A DNA stretch of 64,000 nucleotides from Actinocorallia sp. API 0066 (lineage in GTDB: Bacteria; Actinomycetota; Actinomycetes; Streptosporangiales; Streptosporangiaceae): NCBI RefSeq assembly GCF_020991275.1, contig NZ_JAJLQY010000017.1, positions 62,001 to 126,000 on the forward strand. Direction: 5' to 3'. The position numbers and the translations under genes were made by a program. This document shows, in pieces, positions 8,345 through 17,372 of this stretch (within the stretch, counting starts at the first letter, position 1; each line of letters opens with the position of its first letter). A model generated the notes under the pieces. It was not told where the DNA came from. It worked only from the letters and a program-made list of their open reading frames with translations, and did no database searches.

Positions 8345-9208
8345 TCAGGCGGGGTCCGGCAGGTGGAAGTACAGGTCGGCGACGTCGGCGTCGGTGTGCA
8401 GGTCGCTGACCTGGCCGTCGCCGACCTCCACGACGCGCCACACGCCGTCCGCGCGGCGCGCCAGATCGGTCGTGACGAACCGGCAGCCCAGCGCGCGCAC
8501 GGCCGGCCTGACCTGGTCGAGGTCGGGCGCCACCCCGGCGTCGGGGTTGTCGGGGTGCGGGCCGACGAGCACCGGGTCGCCGTCCACCCACCACACGCGC
8601 GCCTCGGACGTGGAGTACTCCTCGTAGGCGCGCAGCACGACGCCGCCGGACAGGAAGTCGTCCTGGAGCTCCACCATCCGGGCGACGACGCGGGCGAGCG
8701 CCCCGGTGTCGGCCGGGTCCGGCACGAAGCACGCCTCGTCCCACTCGTGCTTGCGCGACTTCACGTAGTCCTTCACCACCAGCGGGCCGCGCGGCAGCCG
8801 TGCGGCGGCGACCGCCAGCGGGGCGGGCGCGGGCGCCTGGCGCGGCAGCAGCGGCAGCCAGACGCTCGCCGGGGTGAGCCCGGCGAACGTGTCGTACCAG
8901 CCGGGCAGCTCGTGCGCGCGCTGGTAGCCGTCCGGGGGGGTCATCAGCGGGGCGCCGCGCGCCGCGAGCGCCTTGGCCAGCGCGTGGTACTCGGCGGCCG
9001 TCAGCATCCAGCCCCGGTACCACAGGCCCCCGATGCCGCGCGGGACCCGGCGCACCGCCTCGGCGGCGTCGCCGCTCCGCAGCATCTCGAGGTCGAGCAG
9101 CACGGGGGCACCCCCGGAGGCCCGCACGGTCTCGGCCTCGCGGAGGAAGTGCTCGTCGACGCGCCGAGGATGGAGCGGGTCGGCGCAGAAAAGGACGGTC
9201 AGGGTCAT
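8345..9208 (-). CDS. ATP-grasp domain protein of unknown specificity
   Basis: From the ATG at 9206-9208 this is a 287-residue protein starting MTLTVLFCADPLHPRRVDEHF. The C-terminal half has ATP-grasp landmarks: GPLVVKDYVKSRKHEW for nucleotide/lysine binding, ARVWWVDGDPVL, and a WRVVEVGDGQVSDL metal-binding end. It resembles small stand-alone ATP-grasp proteins (DUF4343-like) whose substrates are unknown. The frame stays open to 9358, but starting there would run it into the recA promoter. It is divergent from recA and lies 125 bp upstream of the lipoprotein operon on the same strand, so it may belong to the same peptide-ligation island. Confidence 0.72.
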   Translation of the reverse strand: MTLTVLFCADPLHPRRVDEHFLREAETVRASGGAPVLLDLEMLRSGDAAEAVRRVPRGIGGLWYRGWMLTAAEYHALAKALAARGAPLMTPPDGYQRAHELPGWYDTFAGLTPASVWLPLLPRQAPAPAPLAVAAARLPRGPLVVKDYVKSRKHEWDEACFVPDPADTGALARVVARMVELQDDFLSGGVVLRAYEEYSTSEARVWWVDGDPVLVGPHPDNPDAGVAPDLDQVRPAVRALGCRFVTTDLARRADGVWRVVEVGDGQVSDLHTDADVADLYFHLPDPA

Positions 9209-9373
9209 GGCGCCCCACAGGTGATCGTCTGCTGCGCCGTCAGGGTACGTCGCGGCATGCCCGGAGCGCAGCAGGATTTCGGACTCGCACCCGCCTCGGG
9301 GGGCGGCTGGATCCGGCCGCGCCGCGCCGGGCGCGCCGGATGTCGCGGAGTTATCCACAGGATGCGCGTGTGA

Positions 9374-9389
9374 TCGAATTTATGTTCGG
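9374..9389. promoter_or_regulatory. LexA SOS box of recA
   Basis: TCGAAT-TTAT-GTTCGG fits the actinobacterial LexA consensus TCGAAC-N4-GTTCGA with two substitutions. It lies about 100 bp upstream of the recA start, so DNA-damage induction of recA and probably recX is expected. Confidence 0.8.
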
Positions 9390-9487
9390 TACAGTTCTGG
9401 TGCGCGGGGACCCCGATTCTGTCAGTGGGCTCTCGTAGCGTCGGTCAGGACATGACGAAGAAGCAACCGACCCGACAGGGGCACACG

Positions 9488-10594
9488 ATGGCAGCAAACG
9501 ACCGCGAGAAGGCTCTGGAGACGGCCCTCGCCCAGATCGAGCGGCAGTTCGGCAAGGGCTCGATCATGCGCCTGGGCGACGAGGTCCGCGCGCCCATGGA
9601 GATCATCCCGACCGGCTCGATCTCCCTGGACATCGCGCTGGGCATCGGCGGCCTGCCGCGCGGCAGGGTCGTGGAGATCTACGGCCCCGAGGCCTCCGGC
9701 AAGACGACGGTGGCGCTGCACGCCGTCGCCCAGGTGCAGAAGACCGGCGGCATCGCCGCGTTCGTCGACGCCGAGCACGCCCTGGACCCCGACTACGCCG
9801 AGAAGCTCGGCGTGGACACCAAGGCGCTGCTGGTCTCCCAGCCGGACACCGGCGAGCAGGCGCTGGAGATCACCGACATGCTGATCCGCTCCGGCGCGGT
9901 CGATCTTGTCGTCATCGACTCGGTGGCGGCCCTGGTGCCCCGCGCCGAGATCGAGGGCGACATGGGCGACAGCCACGTCGGCCTCCAGGCCCGGCTGATG
10001 TCGCAGGCGCTGCGCAAGCTCACCGGCGCGATCAACCAGACCAAGACCACCGCGATCTTCATCAACCAGCTGCGCGAGAAGGTCGGCGTCATGTTCGGCT
10101 CGCCGGAGACGACCACCGGCGGCCGCGCGCTGAAGTTCTACGCCTCGGTCCGGCTCGACGTGCGCCGCATCGAGACGCTGAAGGACGGCACCGAGCCGGT
10201 CGGCAACCGGGTCCGGGTGAAGGTCGTGAAGAACAAGGTGGCGCCGCCGTTCAAGGTCGCCGACTTCGACCTGCTGTACGGGCACGGCATCAGCCGCGAG
10301 GGCGGCCTGATCGACCTCGGCGTCGAGCACGGCTTCGTCCGCAAGTCCGGCGCCTGGTACACCTACGAGGGCGACCAGCTCGGCCAGGGCAAGGAGAACG
10401 CCCGCAACTACCTCAAGGGCCACCCCGAGACGGCCGACGAGATCGAGAAGAAGATCAAGGAGAAGCTCGGTGTGGGCCCGCGGGTGGACGCCCCCGCCGA
10501 CGCCGCTCCCGCCGCCGTCCCGCCGCCCGCCGAGGCCCCCGCCGCCCCGGCCCGCCGCACCCGCACCGCCTCCGCCCCCAAGCCCGGCGACTGA
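9488..10594 (+). CDS. recA: RecA recombinase
   Basis: The 368-residue protein has Walker A GPEASGKT (residues 66-73), the Walker B strand [11 protein letters not shown], the DNA-binding loop region [20 protein letters not shown], and [22 protein letters not shown]. It forms ATP-dependent filaments on ssDNA for strand exchange and triggers LexA self-cleavage. The C-terminus is Ala/Pro-rich, as is common in actinobacteria. ATG 9488 was chosen because [18 protein letters not shown] is the usual N-terminus; an in-frame ATG at 9452 is the alternative. A SOS box lies upstream and recX follows. Confidence 0.98.
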   Translation: MAANDREKALETALAQIERQFGKGSIMRLGDEVRAPMEIIPTGSISLDIALGIGGLPRGRVVEIYGPEASGKTTVALHAVAQVQKTGGIAAFVDAEHALDPDYAEKLGVDTKALLVSQPDTGEQALEITDMLIRSGAVDLVVIDSVAALVPRAEIEGDMGDSHVGLQARLMSQALRKLTGAINQTKTTAIFINQLREKVGVMFGSPETTTGGRALKFYASVRLDVRRIETLKDGTEPVGNRVRVKVVKNKVAPPFKVADFDLLYGHGISREGGLIDLGVEHGFVRKSGAWYTYEGDQLGQGKENARNYLKGHPETADEIEKKIKEKLGVGPRVDAPADAAPAAVPPPAEAPAAPARRTRTASAPKPGD

Positions 10595-10696
10595 CCCCGC
10601 GGCTCGTCATGTCCGGCCGTCCGCCCTCCGGGGCGGGCGGCCCGCAGACCGGCGGAACACCGAGGGCTGTCGGGGTACGGGAGAAGGGGGGCGGAG

Positions 10697-11239
10697 GTGG
10701 CGCAGCGGCGCAGGCGGGAGCCGGAAGAGGTGCGGCCGCCCGCGGATCCGGAGGCCGCCGCGCGGGAGATCTGCCTGCGGCAGCTGACTCTGGCGCCCAG
10801 GACGCGGGCGCAACTGGCGGAGGCGCTGGCGCGCAAGGCGATCCCCGAGGAGGTGGCCGAGCTGGTGCTCTCCCGGTTCACCGAGGTGGGGCTGATCGAC
10901 GACGAGGCGTTCGCGCAGGCATGGGTGCGGTCCCGGCACAACGGCAAGGGCCTGGCCCCGCGCGCCCTGTCGGCGGAGCTGCGCCGCAGGGGCGTCGCCG
11001 ACGAGACGGTCCGGGAGGCCGTCGCCGACCTGCACCCGGAGGAGCTTGCGGAGGCGGCCCGCGCGCTCGTCGCCCGGCGGCTGCCCGCGACGGCCGGTCT
11101 CGATCCGGCCCGCCGCACCCGCCGCCTCGTCGCCATGCTCGCCCGCAAGGGCTACTCCCCCGGCCTCGCCTACCAGGTCGTCCGCGAGGCGCTCGCCGAC
11201 ACCGCCGAGGACGAACCTCCCTTCCCCGACGACCCCTGA
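10697..11239 (+). CDS. recX: RecX, regulator of RecA
   Basis: A 180-residue protein starting at GTG 10697 behind a strong AAGGGGGGCGGAG site. Three-helix RecX repeats are visible: CLRQLTLAPRTRAQLAEAL, FTEVGLIDDEAFAQAWV and the final RRLVAMLARKGYSPGLAYQVV. RecX binds RecA filaments and inhibits or modulates them. It follows recA by 102 bp and is probably co-transcribed under LexA control. Confidence 0.93.
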   Translation: MAQRRRREPEEVRPPADPEAAAREICLRQLTLAPRTRAQLAEALARKAIPEEVAELVLSRFTEVGLIDDEAFAQAWVRSRHNGKGLAPRALSAELRRRGVADETVREAVADLHPEELAEAARALVARRLPATAGLDPARRTRRLVAMLARKGYSPGLAYQVVREALADTAEDEPPFPDDP

Positions 11240-11375
11240 GCCCCCCCAGACGGGCACGGCGGTGCCTGTTCTTGTCCGGGGGCAGGAGGGTGCCGGGCGG
11301 CGGTGGAGCGGGGTTCGGGCTGGTCGGGGTGGGTGGGGCGGGGATTTTGTCGGTGGGCCGGGGGAGGATGGGGTC

Positions 11376-14300
11376 ATGGTGGAAAGGGATGGCGGGAGCG
11401 GGTTCTCGGCGGCCACGCGCGAGTGGTTCGCCGGGGCGTTCCAGGCGCCCACGGCGGCGCAGGAGGGCGCCTGGCAGGCGATCAGCCGGGGCGAGAACAC
11501 CCTGGTGGTGGCGCCGACGGGGTCGGGCAAGACCCTCGCCGCGTTCCTGTGGTCGCTGGACGGGCTGGCGTCCGAGCCGGTGCCGGAGGACGCCTCCCGG
11601 CGCTGCCGGGTGCTGTACGTGTCGCCGTTGAAGGCGCTCGCGGTGGACGTCGAACGGAACCTGCGGGCGCCGCTCACCGGGATCCGGCACGCGGCGCGGC
11701 GGCTCGGGCTGCCCGAGCCGGACATCAGGACGGCGATCAGGTCGGGCGACACCCCGGCCGCCGAGCGCCGCCGCCAGATCACCAGGCCGCCCGACATCCT
11801 CATCACCACACCCGAGTCGCTGTTCCTGCTGCTCACCTCGCGCGGCAGGGAGTCGCTGCGCGGCGTGCGGACGGTGATCGTCGACGAGGTGCACGCGGTG
11901 GCGGGCACCAAGCGCGGCGCCCATCTCGCGCTGTCCCTGGAGCGTCTCGACGCGCTGCTGCCACAACCCGCCCAGCGCGTCGGGCTGTCGGCGACGGTCC
12001 GCCCGCTGGAGGAGGTGGCCGCGTTCCTCGGCGGCGCCCGCCCCGCGACGATCGTGCGCCCGCCCAGCGAGAAGTCCTTCGACCTGCGCGTCGTCGTGCC
12101 CGTCGAGGACATGGCCGAGGTGCCGCAGGCCGGTGCGGACCCGCGCCAGCGCTCCATCTGGCCGCACGTCGAACAGGAGGTCCTCGACCTCATCGCCGCC
12201 CACCGCTCCACCCTCGTCTTCGCCAACAGCCGCCGCCTCGCCGAACGCCTCTGCGCCCGCCTCAACGAACTGGCCACCGAACACCTCTTCGGCCCCCTCG
12301 ACGAACACCACTCCCCCGCCGTCACCATGGCCCAGGCCGGCACCACCAAACCCCGCCCCACCCACCCCGACCCCTGGACCCGGCACGAGCACGACCCGTC
12401 CGACGCCGAGGAGACCCCGGACGCGGACGCGCGGGGGGTCGGCGGCGGTGAGGAGGCCGACGCGTGGGCTGACGTTGCGGGTGGGGTGGAGGAGGGGTTG
12501 TGGGTGGCGGATGAGGCGGGGGGCGGGGAGGAGCGGCGTGGGGGGTTGGGGCGGGTGGATTTTGCGGGGGTGGAGTTGGGTGGGCGGGCGGACGGGCGGC
12601 TTGACGCGTTGGTGCGGCGGGTGGTGCGGGACGGGGTGGTGGAGGTGGCGCGGGCGCATCACGGGTCGGTGTCGAAGGAGGAGCGGGCGGGGATCGAGGA
12701 CGCGCTGAAGGCGGGAAGGCTGCCCGCGGTGGTGGCGACGTCCAGCCTGGAGCTGGGAATCGACATGGGGGCCGTCGATCTTGTGGTGCAGGTGGAGTCG
12801 CCGCCGTCGGTGGCGGGCGGGCTGCAGCGGGTCGGCAGGGCCGGGCACCAGGTCGGCGCGGTGTCGCGCGGAGTGATCTTCCCGAAGTACCGGGGCGATC
12901 TGGTGCAGACGGCGGTGGTGGCCGAACGGATGCGGGAGGGCGCGATCGAGGCGCTGCGCTACCCGCGCAACCCCCTGGACGTGCTGGCCCAGCAGATCGT
13001 CGCGATGGTCGCGATGGACGAGTGGGACGTCGACGAGCTGGCGGCCGTGGTCAAGCGCGCCGCGCCGTTCGCGGGGCTCACCCGCAGCGTGTTCGAGGCG
13101 ACCCTCGACATGCTCGCGGGCCGCTACCCGAGCGAGGAGTTCGGCGAGCTGCGGCCCCGCCTGGTGTGGGACAGGGTCGCGGGCGTGCTGCGCGCCAGGC
13201 GCGGCGCCCAGCGCCTCGCGGTGGTGAGCGGCGGCACCATCCCCGACCGCGGCCTGTTCGGCGTGTTCCTCGTCGGCGAGAAGTCCTCGCGGGTGGGCGA
13301 GCTGGACGAGGAGATGGTCTACGAGTCGCGCGTCGGCGACGTTTTTGTGCTGGGCGCCAGCTCGTGGCGGATCGAGGACATCACGCCCGACCGGGTCCTC
13401 GTGTCCCCGGCGCCCGGCCGTCCGGGCAAACTGCCGTTCTGGCACGGGGACTCGCCGGGCCGCCCCGCCGAGCTGGGCCGTGCCCTCGGCGCGTTCACCC
13501 GCGAGGTCGCCGCGATGCCGCAGGAGCGGGCGTTGCAACGCGCCGCCGAAGCGGGGCTCGACCCCTGGGCGGCGGAGAACCTCGTCTCCTATCTGGCCGA
13601 ACAGAAGGAGGCCACGGGCCGCGTCCCCGACGACCGGACGATCGTCGTCGAGCGGTTCAGGGACGAGCTGGGCGACTGGCGGCTCGTCCTGCACTCGCCC
13701 TACGGGGCGCTGGTGCACGCGCCCTGGGCGCTGGCGATCGCGGCCCGCCTGCGCGAGCGGTACGGCAGCGACGCGCAGGCCATGCACGCCGACGACGGGA
13801 TCGTGCTGCGCGTCCCGGACACCGACGAGCCGCCGCCCGGCGACCTGTGCGTGTTCGACCCCGACGAGATCGAGCGGATCGTCGTCGCCGAACTCGGCTC
13901 GTCGGCGCTGTTCGCCGCCCGGTTCCGGGAGTGCGCGGCGCGCTCGCTGCTGCTGCCGCGCAACCGGCCCGACCGGCGGATGCCGCTGTGGCAGCAGCGC
14001 CAGCGCGCGGCGCAGCTACTCGCGGTCGCCGCCAGGTACGAGACGTTCCCCATCATCCTGGAGACGGTCCGCGAGTGCCTCCAGGACGTGTTCGACGTAC
14101 CCGGCCTGATCGACCTGATGCGGAACGTCGCGACGCGGCGGGTGCGGGTCGCCGAGGTGGAGACCCCGACGGCGTCGCCCTACGCGCAGTCCCTGCTGTT
14201 CCGCTACGTCGCCGCGTTCATGTACGAGGGCGACTCCCCGCTAGCCGAACGCAAGGCCCAGGCGCTGTCCCTGGACTCCTCTCTCCTCGCCGACCTGCTG

Positions 14301-16511
14301 GGCCAGGCCGACCTGCGCGAACTCCTGGACGCCGACGTCCTCACCGAGACGGCCGCCGAACTCCAGCGCCGCACCCCCACCCGCCAGGCCCGCGACCCCG
14401 ACACCCTCACCGACCTCCTGCGCGCCCTCGGCCCCCTCACCACCACCGAAGCCTCCGCCCGCACCCGCCTCCACCCCCCACAACCGGCCGACGGTGCACA
14501 CCGGGAAGCGCCGGAAGGGGCTCCGACGGTCTTCGACGCGGGCGGTCCGGACGGCGGAGCGACGCCGCCCGGCGCGGCCGACCTGCCCGCAGCCGTGCCG
14601 AACGGCTCCACGCTCGACGCCGGTGCGGCCGACAGGGCCGTGGCGGGGTCGGGGGGTGAGGGGGATGTGGCTGATGAGGTAGGTGTGGCCGGGGTAGTTG
14701 AGGAGTGGCTGGTGGGGTTGGAGCGGGAGCGGCGGGTGATCAGGGTGCGGGTCGGCGGGGCGGAGAGGTGGGCGGCGGTGGAAGACGCCGGGCGGCTGCG
14801 TGACGCGTTGGGCACGCCGTTGCCGGTGGGGATCCCCGAGGTGTTCCTGGAGCCCGCCGAGGATCCGTTGGGCGGGCTGCTGCTGCGGCACGCGCGCACG
14901 CACGTGCCGTTCACCGCGGCGTCGGCGGCCGCGCGGTACGGGCTGGGCCAGGCGGTGGTCGTGGAGACGCTGCGGCGGCTGCCCCAGGTGGTCGAGGGCG
15001 AGTTCACCCCGGAAAGGTCGGGCACCGAGTGGGTGGACGCCGAGGTGCTGCGGATGCTGCGGCGGCGCTCACTGGCCCGGCTGCGCGCCGAGGTGGAGCC
15101 GTCGCCACCGGAGGCGCTGGCCAGGTTCCTGCCGCGCTGGCAGGGCGTCGGCGGGCGGCACGGCGGCCTCGACACGCTCGTCGCGGCGATCGAGCGGCTC
15201 CAGGGCTCGGCGGTGCCCGCCTCCGCGCTGGAGACGCTCGTGCTGCCCTCGCGGGTGCGCGGCTACACCCCGGCGATGCTCGACGAGCTGACGTCCTCCG
15301 GCGAGGTCCTGTGGGCGGGCAGGGGCGCCCTGCCGGGCGGCGACGGCTGGATCTCCCTCTACCTCTCCGACACCGCCCCGCTGCTCCTCCCCCCGGCCCT
15401 GGAACTCACCCTGACGCCCGCCCACGAGGCGGTCCTCGACGTGCTCTCCGACGGCTCGGCCCCCTTCTTCCGCACCCTGTCCGACCGGCTCAACACCCCG
15501 CGCCGGGCGAACGACCTCGACGCAGCCACGACGGGCGACGGCCTCCCGGCGCGCCGGAACGGACGGCCGCCCGATCCCGAGTCGGGCGACGCCGGAGCGG
15601 GCCGGAGCGCGCGGGTGGACGACCGTGAACTCGTCCAGGTCCTCTGGGATCTGGTGTGGGCGGGCCTGGTGACGAACGACACACTGGCGCCGCTGCGGGC
15701 CGCACTGGGCGGCGGCAAGCCCGCGCACCGGGCCGCCACCGGGCGCCGGGGCAGGCCGGTGCTGCCGAGCCGCACCGGGCCGCCCGCAGCGGCGGGCCGG
15801 TGGTGGCTGGTGCCCGCCGCCGCCGAGGACCAGACGCGCAGGGCGCACGCCCTCGCCGAGACCCTGCTCGACCGCTACGGGGTGGTGCTGCGCGGCTCGG
15901 TGGTGGCCGAGCACACACCGGGCGGGTTCGCCGCCGTCTACCCGGTGCTGCGCGCGTTCGAGGAGTCGGCCCGGTGCCGTCGCGGCTACTTCGTGGAGGG
16001 CCTGGGCGCCGCGCAGTTCGCGCTGCCCGGCGCCGTCGACAGGCTGCGCTCGCACCGCGCCCCCGAGCCGGGCAAGCCGCGCGCCGACGTGCTGGCCGCC
16101 GCCGACCCGGCGAACCCGTACGGCGCGGCGCTGCCCTGGCCGGAGACGGAGGGCGGGCACCGTCCGGGCCGCAAGGCGGGCGCGCTCGTCGTGGTGGTGG
16201 ACGGCGTGCTCACGCTCTACGCCGAGCGGGGCGGGCGGACACTGCTCACCTGGAACGCCCCGGCGCTGCCCGGCGCGGTGGCGGCGCTCGCCGCCGAGAT
16301 CCGGGGCGGCGCGCTCGGCGCGCTCACCGTGGAGCGGGTGGACGGCGCGCCGGTCCTGGAGAGCCCGCTTGCCGCCGTCCTGGAGGGCGAGGGGTTCCAT
16401 CCGACGCCGAAGGGCTACCGGCTCCGCCGCTTACCTGACGGGAGCCCCCACCCAGGGCGGGACCTCCGACCCTGGGCGAAATGTCGCACATTAAATAGTT
16501 TGAAGAAATAG
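11376..16511 (+). CDS. lhr: Lhr-type ATP-dependent helicase, unusually long
   Basis: A 1,711-residue superfamily-2 helicase starting at ATG 11376 behind GGGAGGATGGGG. Motif I is APTGSGKT (residues 46-53), motif II VDEVH (about 170), motif III GLSATVRP, and motif VI appears as LQRVGRAGHQVG. A winged-helix and large C-terminal region follow, as in Lhr, a 3'-5' helicase linked to repair. Bacterial Lhr is usually about 1,500 residues. The extra length lies in low-complexity inserts near residues 325-405, 1035-1105 and 1382-1415. A CCCAGGG-N12-CCCTGGG hairpin sits in the last codons. Confidence 0.92.
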   Translation: MVERDGGSGFSAATREWFAGAFQAPTAAQEGAWQAISRGENTLVVAPTGSGKTLAAFLWSLDGLASEPVPEDASRRCRVLYVSPLKALAVDVERNLRAPLTGIRHAARRLGLPEPDIRTAIRSGDTPAAERRRQITRPPDILITTPESLFLLLTSRGRESLRGVRTVIVDEVHAVAGTKRGAHLALSLERLDALLPQPAQRVGLSATVRPLEEVAAFLGGARPATIVRPPSEKSFDLRVVVPVEDMAEVPQAGADPRQRSIWPHVEQEVLDLIAAHRSTLVFANSRRLAERLCARLNELATEHLFGPLDEHHSPAVTMAQAGTTKPRPTHPDPWTRHEHDPSDAEETPDADARGVGGGEEADAWADVAGGVEEGLWVADEAGGGEERRGGLGRVDFAGVELGGRADGRLDALVRRVVRDGVVEVARAHHGSVSKEERAGIEDALKAGRLPAVVATSSLELGIDMGAVDLVVQVESPPSVAGGLQRVGRAGHQVGAVSRGVIFPKYRGDLVQTAVVAERMREGAIEALRYPRNPLDVLAQQIVAMVAMDEWDVDELAAVVKRAAPFAGLTRSVFEATLDMLAGRYPSEEFGELRPRLVWDRVAGVLRARRGAQRLAVVSGGTIPDRGLFGVFLVGEKSSRVGELDEEMVYESRVGDVFVLGASSWRIEDITPDRVLVSPAPGRPGKLPFWHGDSPGRPAELGRALGAFTREVAAMPQERALQRAAEAGLDPWAAENLVSYLAEQKEATGRVPDDRTIVVERFRDELGDWRLVLHSPYGALVHAPWALAIAARLRERYGSDAQAMHADDGIVLRVPDTDEPPPGDLCVFDPDEIERIVVAELGSSALFAARFRECAARSLLLPRNRPDRRMPLWQQRQRAAQLLAVAARYETFPIILETVRECLQDVFDVPGLIDLMRNVATRRVRVAEVETPTASPYAQSLLFRYVAAFMYEGDSPLAERKAQALSLDSSLLADLLGQADLRELLDADVLTETAAELQRRTPTRQARDPDTLTDLLRALGPLTTTEASARTRLHPPQPADGAHREAPEGAPTVFDAGGPDGGATPPGAADLPAAVPNGSTLDAGAADRAVAGSGGEGDVADEVGVAGVVEEWLVGLERERRVIRVRVGGAERWAAVEDAGRLRDALGTPLPVGIPEVFLEPAEDPLGGLLLRHARTHVPFTAASAAARYGLGQAVVVETLRRLPQVVEGEFTPERSGTEWVDAEVLRMLRRRSLARLRAEVEPSPPEALARFLPRWQGVGGRHGGLDTLVAAIERLQGSAVPASALETLVLPSRVRGYTPAMLDELTSSGEVLWAGRGALPGGDGWISLYLSDTAPLLLPPALELTLTPAHEAVLDVLSDGSAPFFRTLSDRLNTPRRANDLDAATTGDGLPARRNGRPPDPESGDAGAGRSARVDDRELVQVLWDLVWAGLVTNDTLAPLRAALGGGKPAHRAATGRRGRPVLPSRTGPPAAAGRWWLVPAAAEDQTRRAHALAETLLDRYGVVLRGSVVAEHTPGGFAAVYPVLRAFEESARCRRGYFVEGLGAAQFALPGAVDRLRSHRAPEPGKPRADVLAAADPANPYGAALPWPETEGGHRPGRKAGALVVVVDGVLTLYAERGGRTLLTWNAPALPGAVAALAAEIRGGALGALTVERVDGAPVLESPLAAVLEGEGFHPTPKGYRLRRLPDGSPHPGRDLRPWAKCRTLNSLKK

Positions 16512-16566
16512 ACGCCCCTAGTCTGGAATGGGACCTCCAGCCCCGCTGTTGGGACCTAAGACAGGG

Positions 16567-16707
16567 TCACGGATCATCCCGACGGGGGACGCTGAAGTCG
16601 TCCTCCCGGTTGAGGTGACGGATCACGGATTCTGTCACTGTGAACTGGTAGGGATAGAAGATCTCCGGGCTGTACGGGCCCGGCCGAAAGCAAGGGGGAG
16701 GCGGCAT
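16567..16707 (-). CDS. Possible small ORF, head-to-head with the 16706 ORF
   Basis: The minus strand from ATG 16705-16707 reads 46 codons, ending YSPEIFYPYQFTVTESVI and then RHLNREDDFSVPRRDDP. Codon third positions are mostly G or C, and the composition looks protein-like, unlike the usual Arg/Pro-rich shadow frames. No convincing ribosome site is seen and no family is recognised. Its ATG overlaps that of the plus-strand small ORF within one CATG. Confidence 0.25.
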   Translation of the reverse strand: MPPPPCFRPGPYSPEIFYPYQFTVTESVIRHLNREDDFSVPRRDDP

Positions 16708-16858
16708 GACACCTACCGCTCGCTGGGCCCAGGCCCGGCGCCGCAAGCTCCGCACCATCTCCCGGACCGTCCGCGACCGCGCCCAGACCGACCCGCGCAG
16801 GACGGCGGCCCCGACCCCCGTCACCCCCGACGAACCCCCAGTCCCGCAGACCGCCTGA
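16706..16858 (+). CDS. Small Arg-rich hypothetical protein (50 aa)
   Basis: A 50-codon ORF reading MTPTARWAQARRRKLRTISR and continuing to PVPQTA, preceded by the strong site AAGGGGGAGG five bases before the ATG. Third positions are almost all G or C, as in true genes here. The N-terminal half is basic and probably helical; the C-terminal part is Pro/Thr-rich and likely disordered. No family is recognised. It is isolated between lhr and a tandem repeat tract, and could be a genuine small protein or a remnant. Confidence 0.45.
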   Translation: MTPTARWAQARRRKLRTISRTVRDRAQTDPRRTAAPTPVTPDEPPVPQTA

Positions 16859-16878
16859 CCCGGGTCTCCCTCACTCAG

Positions 16879-17250
16879 GGCGGCCCCCACCTCACTCAAG
16901 GCTGCCCGCCCCGCAGTTCGAGGCCGCCCGCACCCTCAATCGCGACCGTCCGCTCGGGATTCAAGACCGCCCACACCTCATCCACGGCCACCATGCCGAC
17001 CGCACGGCATTCGAGGCCGCCACACCTCGTCCATGGCCGACCGCACCGCGTTCGAGGCCGACCGCACCCTCAATCGCGATCGTCCGCACGGGGTTCAAGA
17101 CCGCCCGCACCTCATTCACGGCCACCCGCACGGGGATTCGAGGCTGTCCGTGCCCTCATTCATGGGTGCTATGGCCGACCGCACGGCATTTGAGGCCGCT
17201 CGCGCCTCGTTCATGGCCGTCCGCGCGGCATTTGAGGCCGTCCGCAGCGT
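16879..17250. repeat. Degenerate 21-bp tandem repeat array, about 18 units
   Basis: Units of about 21 bp with the approximate form GCCGNCCGCACCTCATTCRAG follow one another. Clear copies start at GCCGCCCGCACCCTCAATCGC near 16921 and recur to GCCGTCCGCGCGGCATTTGAG near 17216. Some units are 20, 22 or 23 bp, or carry a 9-bp insertion, so no frame stays in register throughout. In one frame the unit reads as a seven-residue repeat such as AVRAAFE or ADRTAFE. This fills most of the 860-bp gap between lhr and the ROK gene. Confidence 0.8.
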
Positions 17251-17285
17251 GCGAGGCGGCCTTTGTTCTTTCGCGTGTCCCGGCC

Positions 17286-17308
17286 GAATTCCCGCCGTGA
17301 CGGAATTC
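17286..17308. terminator. Inverted repeat after the ROK gene
   Basis: GAATTCC-N9-GGAATTC lies about 65 bp past the stop of the minus-strand ROK gene. It could terminate that transcript, but there is no U-tract. Confidence 0.3.
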
Positions 17309-17372
17309 ACCTGGCGAGGGTGCCGCAGAGGGCTGTCCGGTGCTTCGGGATCGCGCGGTGGGGAAGGCCCGG

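Noticed and set aside
9209-9358. N-terminal extension of the ATP-grasp gene to 9358
   Set aside because: The added 50 residues are low-complexity and the longer gene would reach into the recA regulatory region; ATG 9208 begins the conserved sequence.
10878-13787. A 969-codon minus-strand open frame opposite recX and lhr
   Set aside because: Composition is typical of an antisense shadow in GC-rich DNA, with no domain or ribosome site; recX and lhr are unambiguous on the other strand.
16879-17250. A CRISPR array
   Set aside because: Repeats are contiguous and degenerate, with no unique spacers and no cas genes.
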